The notes below the pieces were generated by a model. That model saw only the letters and a program-made list of their open reading frames with translations. It searched no databases and had not been told where the DNA came from. Below, one piece after another: positions 1-5,779 of a stretch of 5,779 nt of DNA. The position numbers and the translations under genes were made by a program. The stretch is taken from assembly GCA_030433225.1 (NCBI GenBank), contig JAUIMD010000151.1:1-5779 (forward strand), read 5' to 3'. The stretch comes from Bacteroidia bacterium. Its GTDB lineage: Bacteria > Bacteroidota > Bacteroidia > Bacteroidales > UBA5342. Every line of letters begins with the position of its first letter. The first letter of the stretch is position 1.

Positions 1-51
1 TCCATTTGGATGCCCCATTTTCATTAGCCTATTATTGTATGACTGTGGTGC

Positions 52-1305
52 TTATAAATCAAATGCCGATTTAATGGCTTCCACATAATCCAGTTTTTCC
101 CAGGTAAAAAGTTCTACCTCTTTAGTTACCGTTTTATTATACGGCGAAGTAAACGTTTTTGTAACCACTTCCGGTGTTCTGCCCATATGACCGTACGCTG
201 CTGATTCTGAATAAATCGGCTCACGTAATTTTAGTCGGTCTTCAATGGCTTTGGGGCGTAAATCAAAAATGTCATTCACCTTTTCTGCAATTTGCGAATC
301 GGGGATGGAAACATTTGATTTTCCATAAGTATTCACAAATATATTGATGGGATTAGCAACCCCAATGGCATAAGATACCTGTACCAAAATTTCGTCAGAA
401 ACCCCTGCAGCCACCAGGTTTTTTGCAATATGGCGCGAGGCATACGCTGCTGATCGGTCTACCTTAGATGGATCTTTACCCGAGAAGGCACCGCCACCGT
501 GGGCTCCTTTACCTCCATACGTATCCACAATAATTTTACGCCCGGTTAAGCCTGCATCGCCATGCGGACCACCAATTACAAACTTTCCGGTTGGATTAAC
601 ATGCAGAATAAAATTGCCAAACAGAGCCTGAACGCGCTCGGGCAGCAAGGCAACCACACGGGGAATTAAAATGTTGGCAACGTCTTCTTTTATCTTTTCG
701 AGCATGTGCTCGTCGTTTTCGTCAAAGTCATCGTGTTGGGTAGAAATTACGATGGTGTGAACCCGTAAGGGGGTACCGTCTTCATCGTATTCTATAGTCA
801 CCTGCGATTTGGCATCAGGACGTAAGTAGGAGATGGCATCGTTTTCGCGGCGCAGTTTGGCCAGTTCTTTGAGCAATAAATGCGACAATTCCAGCGAAAG
901 AGGCATGTAATTGTCGGTTTCGTTGCTGGCGTAACCAAACATCATACCCTGGTCGCCGGCGCCCTGGTCCAGTGGGTTTTCGCGCTCCACACCACGGTTA
1001 ATGTCTTGCGATTGTTCGTGTAATGCCGTTAGTACACCGCATGAATCGCCATCAAATTGGTACTCGCTTTTGGTGTAGCCGATGCGGTTAATTACATCGC
1101 GGGCCACCTCGCGTACATCAATGTAAACAGACGATTTAATTTCGCCGGCTAACACTACCTGTCCGGTAGTTACCAGCGTTTCACAGGCCACCTTTGCGTT
1201 GGCATCAAAGGCCAGAAACTGGTCGAGAATGGCATCAGAAATTTGGTCGGAAACTTTGTCCGGGTGTCCTTCAGAAACAGATTCTGAGGTAAATAAATAT
1301 CCCAT
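52..1305 (-). CDS. metK: S-adenosylmethionine synthetase (methionine adenosyltransferase)
   Basis: This cytoplasmic enzyme makes S-adenosylmethionine, the cell's main methyl donor, from L-methionine and ATP, releasing phosphate and pyrophosphate. The 417-residue product is full length. It opens with the family's N-terminal signature TSESVSEGHPDK (residues 6-17), which contains the catalytic His14 and metal-binding Asp16. It also has GAGDQG (115-120), the GGPHGDAGLTGRK block (245-257) and the glycine-rich phosphate loop region GGGAFSGKDPSKVDRS (270-285). It is about 30 residues longer than the E. coli enzyme, with the extra length mostly in the middle and at the C terminus; longer forms are common in Bacteroidota. 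The ATG at 1305 is chosen because the conserved N terminus begins a few residues after it. The gene is divergent from the adaptor gene, and a probable SAM-II-type riboswitch lies 64 nt upstream, implying feedback by SAM. The assignment is secure. Confidence 0.98.
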   Translation of the reverse strand: MGYLFTSESVSEGHPDKVSDQISDAILDQFLAFDANAKVACETLVTTGQVVLAGEIKSSVYIDVREVARDVINRIGYTKSEYQFDGDSCGVLTALHEQSQDINRGVERENPLDQGAGDQGMMFGYASNETDNYMPLSLELSHLLLKELAKLRRENDAISYLRPDAKSQVTIEYDEDGTPLRVHTIVISTQHDDFDENDEHMLEKIKEDVANILIPRVVALLPERVQALFGNFILHVNPTGKFVIGGPHGDAGLTGRKIIVDTYGGKGAHGGGAFSGKDPSKVDRSAAYASRHIAKNLVAAGVSDEILVQVSYAIGVANPINIFVNTYGKSNVSIPDSQIAEKVNDIFDLRPKAIEDRLKLREPIYSESAAYGHMGRTPEVVTKTFTSPYNKTVTKEVELFTWEKLDYVEAIKSAFDL

Positions 1306-1369
1306 AATTTAAGTTTTTAAGTTACTATGGGAAAGACTGTCAGGGGAACTAAAAACACACGATGAGTTA

Positions 1370-1417
1370 CATTTTAGCATTTTTTATCGTGGTCGCAAGC
1401 AGCCAAATCTTTCCACA
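1370..1417 (-). promoter_or_regulatory. Probable SAM-II-class riboswitch aptamer in the metK leader
   Basis: Read on the minus strand, the leader has the ordered elements I know from the SAM-II (metA/metX) family. A P1 5' strand UGUGG (1417-1413) comes first, then a loop starting GAUUU and ending CUUGC. The P1 3' strand CCACG (1392-1388) follows, then an A-rich stretch and the conserved GCUAAA (about 1378-1373). UGUGG and CCACG form five pairs, one of them G-U. This resembles the crystallised metX aptamer in element order and size (about 48 against 52 nt). SAM-II aptamers have been reported from alphaproteobacteria and some Bacteroidota, upstream of SAM and methionine genes, so metK is a fitting target. 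I did not resolve the second (pseudoknot) helix base by base. SAM-V, which shares the binding core, is an alternative class. Confidence 0.72.
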
Positions 1418-1426
1418 TTTGATGCA

Positions 1427-1457
1427 CAAATGTAGGATTTTATTTGGAGGGTCGAAA
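1427..1457 (-). promoter_or_regulatory. Probable Bacteroidota-type promoter for metK
   Basis: The minus strand reads TACATTTG at 1434-1427, an exact match to the Bacteroidota -7 consensus TAnnTTTG. A weak -33 candidate, TTTCG, lies at 1457-1453 with an 18-nt spacer. Transcription would then start near 1419-1422, so the riboswitch P1 strand (from 1417) would sit at the very 5' end of the mRNA. The fit with the riboswitch position strengthens the call; the poor -33 element weakens it. Confidence 0.55.
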
Positions 1458-1537
1458 TTTCCACTTGTATTATTTCCTTTTGTAAGGGTAGTATATTCTT
1501 AAAATAAAGTAAAATTCCTTTCGAAATGTAGTGCCGG

Positions 1538-1568
1538 TTTGGAATAACTGAAAAGTCCGTTAAATTTG
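1538..1568 (+). promoter_or_regulatory. Near-consensus Bacteroidota promoter for the adaptor-permease operon
   Basis: TTTG at 1538-1541 and TAAATTTG at 1561-1568 match the -33 and -7 consensus (TTTG and TAnnTTTG) with the standard 19-nt spacer. Transcription would begin at about 1573-1576, giving a leader of roughly 65-70 nt before the ATG at 1642. A small perfect hairpin (GCTGT, loop TTCT, ACAGC; 1575-1588) would form at or next to the 5' end of this mRNA. I see no operator. Confidence 0.65.
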
Positions 1569-1641
1569 TTTAATGCTGTTTCTACAGCCAAATCTATGAT
1601 AACTTACATAAAGAAAATTCCTCCAAAATCCATCCAATCCC

Positions 1642-2940
1642 ATGCGTACCAAACGAATTTTAATTTTAACGGGGCTATTATTGGCAGCCACCATAGCCAT
1701 TTTAAAAATTCTTTCCTCCGGTAAAGAGGTTTCTGTGAGTGTGTTGGAAACCCGGGTGATGAAAGGAAATTTTGAGAACAAGGTAGTGGTGTCAGGCGAG
1801 TTAATGTCGGAAAATTCCGTAGCCATTACCATCCCCCGCGAAATTTTGTCGGGTAAAGTGCGGGTATTTGATATTAAAATAACGGATTTGGTGGAAGAAG
1901 GAACCCTGGTGGACAGCGGAGATTTTGTAGCATCGCTCGATCACAGCGCCATTATGGAGCGTATTACAGAGGCTGAAACGCAACTGCTTGAGCACTACGA
2001 TAACCTTGCCAATGCAAAAATGGATACCAACCTTAATTTGTCAAGTGCACGCAATAATTTATTGACCGATGCGGATGAGGTGGAAGAAAAGCGCATTATT
2101 CTGGAACAGTCCATTTATGAATCGCCGGCCGTGCAACGCCAGGCACAAATGGACCTTGAGCGCGCCATACGCCGAAAGGAACAAAACCTGCGCGGGTACG
2201 ACCTCAGTGTAAGGCAAGCCGAGCAGCGCATTGCACAGTTGCAGGGCTACATCAAACGAACCAAGGCCGAAATTGAAGAGTTCACCCAAATTTTTGAATC
2301 ACTGAACATTAAAGCACCTAAAAAGGGAATGGTGATTTATGCACGGGATCGTTTTGGTAGTAAACTGGTAGTGGGCTCCATGGTAAACCGCTGGCGTCCT
2401 ACCATTGCCGAATTGCCTGACCTGTCATCGCTGGTTTCTAAAACCTATGTAAACGAGGTAGATATCAGCCGCATTAAAACCGGGCAGGAGGTAACCGTTG
2501 GCATAGATGCTTTTCCTGAAAAACAGTTGAGTGGCGAAGTGCTGAGTGTTTCCAACATTGGCCAAACTGCGCCCGATAAAAATACCAAGGTATTTGAAGT
2601 AATTATTCGCCTGAACGAAAGCGATCCTTTGTTGCGGCCTGCCATGACCACGAGCAATGCGATTATTACAGATTCCTTAACCAACGTGCTGTATGTGCCC
2701 ATTGATGCGGTGCGTGCAAACGACTCCTTGTTTTATGTGTTTCCGGCGGGTAACGATGTAAAACAAATTGTGTGGCCCGGCATCGAAAACGAAAATTACA
2801 TGGTAATAAAGCAGGGTTTATCAGAAGGGGATAAATTGCTGTATTTGCCACGCGAAAAAGAAGCCACCATGCCTTTTGAAGGAACCGAGATTTATAAAGC
2901 CATGGTGGCAGAACAGGATTCTACTCAAACCTCATTATAA
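1642..2940 (+). CDS. Periplasmic adaptor subunit (HlyD/MacA-type membrane fusion protein)
   Basis: This is a membrane-fusion protein that would link an inner-membrane transporter to an outer-membrane channel. The 432-residue product has a positively charged start (MRTKR) and one membrane anchor at about residues 5-24, with no lipobox cysteine. A first lipoyl-like half follows (about 40-100), then a long alpha-helical coiled-coil hairpin rich in Gln, Glu and Arg (about 101-220). The second lipoyl half comes next (about 221-255, with IKAPKKGMV), then a beta-barrel domain (about 260-345, NEVDISRIKTGQEV) and a membrane-proximal domain (about 346-410, with YVPIDAV). E. coli MacA has 371 residues, so this one is somewhat longer. 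The next gene, a MacB-type permease, starts 15 nt downstream, which supports an ABC-type export role over an RND one. The substrate cannot be read from the sequence. The ATG at 1642 immediately precedes the anchor and has no clear Shine-Dalgarno sequence. Confidence 0.9.
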   Translation: MRTKRILILTGLLLAATIAILKILSSGKEVSVSVLETRVMKGNFENKVVVSGELMSENSVAITIPREILSGKVRVFDIKITDLVEEGTLVDSGDFVASLDHSAIMERITEAETQLLEHYDNLANAKMDTNLNLSSARNNLLTDADEVEEKRIILEQSIYESPAVQRQAQMDLERAIRRKEQNLRGYDLSVRQAEQRIAQLQGYIKRTKAEIEEFTQIFESLNIKAPKKGMVIYARDRFGSKLVVGSMVNRWRPTIAELPDLSSLVSKTYVNEVDISRIKTGQEVTVGIDAFPEKQLSGEVLSVSNIGQTAPDKNTKVFEVIIRLNESDPLLRPAMTTSNAIITDSLTNVLYVPIDAVRANDSLFYVFPAGNDVKQIVWPGIENENYMVIKQGLSEGDKLLYLPREKEATMPFEGTEIYKAMVAEQDSTQTSL

Positions 2941-2955
2941 TACGTCAACACGTTT

Positions 2956-4269
2956 ATGCTGCAACGATACAACCACGACATTATCATAGCCATTGAAGCG
3001 ATTCTGGCCAACAAAATGCGATCGTTCCTTACGGCGCTGGGTATTATTTTTGGGGTTGCTGCCGTAATTAGCATGCTGGCCATAGGTAACGGTGCACAGG
3101 AAGAAATTATGGCGCAAATTGAGCAGGTAGGAGTGAACAACATAATTGTAAAGCCCGTGGTACTGCAAAATGTAAGCGGTGGAGATGAATCGGAAGTGGA
3201 GGAGTTTAACGGCTTTTCTTCAGGCCTTACCTTAAAAGATGCACAGGCCATTAAAGAGCTTCTGCCTTCGGTAAATCAAATCAGTCCGGTGGTTTCGGTG
3301 GATTACAACTGCTCGCGTAACGGGCAATCGATGCGGGTAAAGGTTGAGGGTGTAAGCGACCATTATTTTAATTTGTTTAACCTTCCGCTGGCATCGGGCG
3401 AAGTGTTTAGCGAGGCACAACAGGAAAAAGGGCTGGCCGTATGCCTGATTGGCGAAAACGTGCGGGCTCGCATGTTTAAAGATACGCACCCCATTGGTGA
3501 AATGCTGAAAGTGGGCAGCAACTGGATGAAAGTGATTGGTGTGATTGAACCCCGCGATTTTACCGCTTCGGCCAGCGATGAAATGGGGATCAGCAGTTCG
3601 GACAATAAAGTGTTTGTGCCTGAAAAAACCATGCTTATCCGGTTTGTAAATCGATCTAAACTCGACTTTGAAGCCCTTGCACGGCAGGACAATGACGAAG
3701 AAAGCAATACCACATCCAACATAAACCAATTGGATAAAATTATAGTGCAGGTACAGCAAACGGAGCAACTGGGGGCATCTGCCGAACTGATTCGGCTAAT
3801 TTTATTGCGCCGCCATAAAGGCAACCTTGATTTTGAAGTAACCGTTCCTGAATTGTTGTTGAAACAGCAGCAGCAAACCAACCGAATTTTTAACATTGTG
3901 TTGGGTGCCATTGCGGGCATTTCATTGTTGGTGGGAGGTATTGGGATAATGAACATTATGCTGGCCTCTGTTTTGGAGCGTATTCAGGAAATTGGTACCC
4001 GGCAGGCTATTGGTGCCACCCGAAACGATATTGTTGTGCAGTTTTTATCGGAGGCCACCCTGATTAGCGTGATTGGTGGCTTAATTGGCGTGGCGTTAGG
4101 AATATTTCTGGCCCAAATGATTACCGTATTTGCTGATATAAAAACCATCATTACACCCTTCTCGGTATTGGTGGCTTTTGTTGTTTCATCGGCGGTGGGT
4201 ATTGTTTTTGGCTTTTTTCCGGCGCAAAGAGCATCGCAGCAAGACCCGGTTGAATCTCTGCGCCATTAG
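2956..4269 (+). CDS. MacB-type ABC transporter permease (FtsX family), without a fused ATPase
   Basis: This inner-membrane permease should work as a dimer with a separate ATPase and the preceding adaptor. The 437 residues show the MacB topology. TM1 (about 24-43) is preceded by the typical NKMRSFLTALGI stretch. A large periplasmic domain (MacB_PCD type, about 45-305) follows. Three further TM segments lie at about 312-336, 367-391 and 400-422. Family marks are GGIGIMNIML (327-336), the cytoplasmic loop with EIGTRQAIGATRNDI (345-359) and the C-terminal ending FPAQRASQQDPVESLRH. There is no Walker A, Walker B or ABC signature, whereas E. coli MacB (648 residues) has an N-terminal ATPase domain. 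The periplasmic domain contains an acidic, Asn/Ser-rich stretch near residues 240-255. The gene lies 15 nt after the adaptor stop, so the two are probably cotranscribed. LolC/E-like lipoprotein release is a less likely alternative, given the adaptor partner. Confidence 0.9.
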   Translation: MLQRYNHDIIIAIEAILANKMRSFLTALGIIFGVAAVISMLAIGNGAQEEIMAQIEQVGVNNIIVKPVVLQNVSGGDESEVEEFNGFSSGLTLKDAQAIKELLPSVNQISPVVSVDYNCSRNGQSMRVKVEGVSDHYFNLFNLPLASGEVFSEAQQEKGLAVCLIGENVRARMFKDTHPIGEMLKVGSNWMKVIGVIEPRDFTASASDEMGISSSDNKVFVPEKTMLIRFVNRSKLDFEALARQDNDEESNTTSNINQLDKIIVQVQQTEQLGASAELIRLILLRRHKGNLDFEVTVPELLLKQQQQTNRIFNIVLGAIAGISLLVGGIGIMNIMLASVLERIQEIGTRQAIGATRNDIVVQFLSEATLISVIGGLIGVALGIFLAQMITVFADIKTIITPFSVLVAFVVSSAVGIVFGFFPAQRASQQDPVESLRH

Positions 4270-4305
4270 GCCTGAACTTCCAATTATTTATGTCTTTTCT
4301 AAACA

Positions 4306-4346
4306 ATTTTAAGGGGTTTTAATCCTGTAAAATCTTATTATTTTTG
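4306..4346 (+). terminator. Weak terminator-like hairpin after the permease gene
   Basis: ATTTTAAGG (4306-4314) can pair with CCT and TAAAAT (4324-4326 and 4328-4333), leaving one bulged G and a 9-nt loop. A T-rich run follows (4335-4345). The position, 36 nt after the permease stop, suits a terminator. The stem is mostly A-T pairs and overlaps the region where a promoter for the next gene is proposed, so it may be inefficient or a coincidence. Confidence 0.3.
4339..4346 (+). promoter_or_regulatory. Possible -7 promoter element for the M23 peptidase gene
   Basis: TATTTTTG matches the Bacteroidota -7 consensus TAnnTTTG and ends 19 nt before the ATG at 4366, which would give a short leader of about 12-14 nt. 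No good TTTG is found at the expected -33 position; the sequence there is TTTTA. This makes the M23-dxr pair a candidate separate transcription unit from the adaptor-permease pair. Confidence 0.42.
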
Positions 4347-4365
4347 TGCATTCATTTGCAATTTT

Positions 4366-5241
4366 ATGGCATCCAAAAAGCGAAAAAAGCTACGGTATAA
4401 ATACAGAATTTCCATTTTTAATGAGGATACTTTTGAGGAAGTGTGGCGGAGCAGATTGTCGCGCATTAATGTGATTATTCTTATATTTTTCTTTGCAGTG
4501 TTTATAGGGGCGCTAACGGTAATGACCGTGTTTTTTACCCCCGTTAAAGAATACATTCCCGGGTACCCAGATGCCGACATGAGCAATACCATTTTTGAAA
4601 ACTTTTTACTTACCGACAGCCTTCAGAAAAAGGTGGAAACGCACGAAAAATTTTATGCCACCGTACATTCCATCATGAGTGGAAACATACCTGATGATTG
4701 GCATGCAGACCAGGAACAAGCCGATACCTTAAATACCAACGAGCTTTTGTACCTCGACGAAATCAACCTTGATCCTTCGGTGGCAGACTCACTTTTTCGC
4801 CAGCAAATTGAAGACGAGGAGCGTTACAACCTCAGCATGATTGACCAGATAAAAAAGACCGACGACAAGGATAACCTGTTATTGGTAGTGCCGATGAAAG
4901 GTGTGGTCACTACAAAGTTTAATCCCTCAGAAGGGCATTACGGGGTGGATTTTGTAGGCGCAGAAAATGAGCGCATCATGGCCGTTGCACCCGGAACAGT
5001 TATTATGGCCGATTGGACCATGGATGCCGGGTATGTGATTCAAATCCAACACGAAAGAAACCTTGTTTCTATCTATAAACACAACAGTGATTTGTTGCTG
5101 AAAACGGGTGATAAAGTCAAAGCCGGCCAGGCCATTGCCATTATCGGCAACACGGGAGAATTGTCGTACGGAACGCACCTCCACCTGGAGCTTTGGGAAA
5201 ACGGTATCCCCATTGATCCGTTGAATCACATAATTTTTTAA
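4366..5241 (+). CDS. Membrane-anchored M23 (LytM-type) metallopeptidase
   Basis: This is a probable zinc endopeptidase that cuts peptide cross-bridges of peptidoglycan from the periplasmic side of the inner membrane. The 291-residue product has a very basic N terminus (MASKKRKKLRYKYR) and one membrane anchor at about residues 34-57. An acidic, largely helical linker follows (about 58-165), then the C-terminal M23 domain (about 170-289). All expected residues are visible. His191 and Asp195 (HYGVD) and His273 (of HLH, 271-273) are the zinc ligands. His239 (IYKHN) and His271 are the catalytic histidines by analogy with S. aureus LytM. It is therefore unlikely to be a degenerate EnvC/NlpD-type activator, although M23 proteins can also act as regulators. 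There is no SH3b or LysM domain. The dxr gene begins 26 nt downstream, suggesting cotranscription. The ATG at 4366 suits the basic N terminus and the nearby -7 element. Confidence 0.9.
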   Translation: MASKKRKKLRYKYRISIFNEDTFEEVWRSRLSRINVIILIFFFAVFIGALTVMTVFFTPVKEYIPGYPDADMSNTIFENFLLTDSLQKKVETHEKFYATVHSIMSGNIPDDWHADQEQADTLNTNELLYLDEINLDPSVADSLFRQQIEDEERYNLSMIDQIKKTDDKDNLLLVVPMKGVVTTKFNPSEGHYGVDFVGAENERIMAVAPGTVIMADWTMDAGYVIQIQHERNLVSIYKHNSDLLLKTGDKVKAGQAIAIIGNTGELSYGTHLHLELWENGIPIDPLNHIIF

Positions 5242-5267
5242 CCTGTCGTATCCTCTCCATCACCAAC

Positions 5268-5779
5268 ATGAAAAAACAACTGGCCATTTTAGGTTCTACC
5301 GGTTCAATAGGTACCCAAACTTTAGATGTGGTGCGTGAACATTCCGATGCTTTTGAAGCACGGGTGCTTACCGCCGGCAACAATGCCACCTTGCTCATAA
5401 AGCAAGCCATCGAATTTTTACCCGATATTGTAGTAATTGCCAACGAAGATAAATATACGATGGTACGTGATGCCCTGGAGCCTTATGATGTGAAAGTGTT
5501 TGCGGGGAAAGATGCCATAGCACAGGTGGCAGCATTGGATGTAATTGATGTTGTTATTACCGCAATGGTAGGTTATGCCGGCCTGCAGCCAACCATTAGT
5601 GCCATAAAAGCCGGAAAGCGCATTGGCCTGGCGAACAAAGAAACCCTGGTGGTGGCCGGAGAAATGATTACCAGGCTGGCTGCACAGTACAAAGCTGAAA
5701 TTATTCCGGTAGACTCTGAGCATTCGGCCCTTTTTCAGTGCATGGTAGGGGAGTTGGATAATCCGGTGGAAAAAGTAAT
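5268..5779 (+). CDS. dxr: 1-deoxy-D-xylulose 5-phosphate reductoisomerase, 5' part (cut by the window end)
   Basis: This enzyme catalyses the first committed step of the MEP isoprenoid pathway: NADPH-dependent rearrangement and reduction of DXP to 2-C-methyl-D-erythritol 4-phosphate in the cytoplasm. It is the target of fosmidomycin. About 170 codons are visible of a usual 380-400. The N terminus has the NADPH-binding Rossmann motif GSTGSIG (residues 9-15). It is followed by GLANKETLVVAG (120-131) and PVDSEHSALFQ (147-157), which contain Lys124, Asp149 and Glu151, equivalent to the E. coli NADPH/substrate and metal-binding residues Lys125, Asp150 and Glu152. The remaining metal ligand and the C-terminal domain lie beyond the window. 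The ATG at 5268 is 26 nt after the M23 stop and is placed correctly before the Rossmann strand. The frame is open to the last base, so nothing suggests a broken gene. Confidence 0.96.
   Translation, partial: MKKQLAILGSTGSIGTQTLDVVREHSDAFEARVLTAGNNATLLIKQAIEFLPDIVVIANEDKYTMVRDALEPYDVKVFAGKDAIAQVAALDVIDVVITAMVGYAGLQPTISAIKAGKRIGLANKETLVVAGEMITRLAAQYKAEIIPVDSEHSALFQCMVGELDNPVEKV

Larger units (their letters stand above)
1306..1641. other. Divergent intergenic regulatory region between metK and the adaptor gene
   Basis: These 336 bases contain no convincing gene. The left part (1306-1434) is the leader and promoter of metK: a 64-nt AU-rich stretch before the start codon, a SAM-II-like aptamer and a TACATTTG -7 element. 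The right part (1538-1641) holds the promoter and leader of the adaptor gene. The middle (about 1460-1535) is AT-rich, and I recognise nothing specific in it. Neither metK nor the adaptor gene has a clear Shine-Dalgarno sequence, as is usual in Bacteroidota. Confidence 0.8.

Noticed and set aside
1..24. A minus-strand ATG at 24-22 opens a frame (starting MKMGHP) that runs off the left edge, downstream of metK.
   Set aside because: Only eight codons are visible, with no recognisable protein, so a real gene start cannot be supported.
1589..1596. A minus-strand TAGATTTG also matches TAnnTTTG and could be a second metK promoter.
   Set aside because: It has no TTTG-like element at the -33 distance, would give a leader of nearly 290 nt, and a better-placed -7 element exists directly upstream of the aptamer.
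1560..1832. A 90-codon open frame on the minus strand across the adaptor gene start.
   Set aside because: It overlaps the adaptor coding sequence and its promoter, has no recognisable domain and looks like a shadow frame.
3848..3880. A possible short repeat encoding a glutamine run in the permease (KQQQQTN).
   Set aside because: Four glutamine codons (cag cag cag caa) are too short to be treated as a functional repeat and lie within normal coding sequence before TM2.
3232..3956. Long minus-strand open frames (178 and 197 codons) opposite the permease gene.
   Set aside because: The plus-strand frame encodes a clear MacB-type permease. The antisense products are Cys/His/Ser-rich, without family motifs, as expected of shadows.
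4306..4346. A riboswitch or structured leader before the M23 gene.
   Set aside because: The only structure seen is one weak A-T-rich hairpin, better explained as the end of the upstream operon, and the proposed M23 leader is only about 12-14 nt long.
5141..5723. Minus-strand open frames opposite the M23 end and dxr.
   Set aside because: They lie opposite coding sequence with exact Dxr and M23 catalytic motifs, and their own translations show no known fold.

Overview
The window looks like ordinary chromosomal DNA from a member of the Bacteroidota, possibly the Cytophagales or a relative. Three things suggest this. Promoter-like sites match the phylum's TTTG / TAnnTTTG consensus rather than the sigma70 one. 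None of the start codons has a clear Shine-Dalgarno sequence. The proteins (a 417-residue MetK, a standalone MacB-type permease, a membrane-anchored M23 peptidase next to dxr) have a Bacteroidota character. The class and order are inferred from general appearance, not from a database comparison.

Layout. Positions 52-1305 (minus) hold metK, the S-adenosylmethionine synthetase gene. Positions 1306-1641 form a divergent intergenic region. Its metK-facing half carries a probable SAM-II-class riboswitch (about 1370-1417) just downstream of a Bacteroidota-type -7 element. Its other half carries a near-consensus promoter (1538-1568) reading right. Positions 1642-2940 (plus) encode a periplasmic adaptor (HlyD/MacA type), and 2956-4269 (plus) a MacB-type FtsX permease 15 nt downstream. 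These two look like one transcription unit for a membrane export or envelope-transport system, but no ATPase and no outer-membrane channel gene is in the window. A weak terminator-like hairpin and a probable promoter lie at 4306-4346. Positions 4366-5241 (plus) encode a membrane-anchored M23 (LytM-type) metallopeptidase with all expected catalytic residues. It is followed after 26 nt by the 5' part of dxr (5268 to the window end), which encodes DXP reductoisomerase of the MEP isoprenoid pathway.

How the parts work together. metK makes SAM, and the putative riboswitch would let SAM control metK. The rightward genes are envelope-related: a transport pair, then a peptidoglycan peptidase with an isoprenoid-precursor gene that supplies, among other things, undecaprenyl carriers. 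I see no insertion sequence, CRISPR array, tRNA, rRNA or phage gene. The most interesting signal is the metK leader RNA. I found no evidence for a wholly new multi-gene system.
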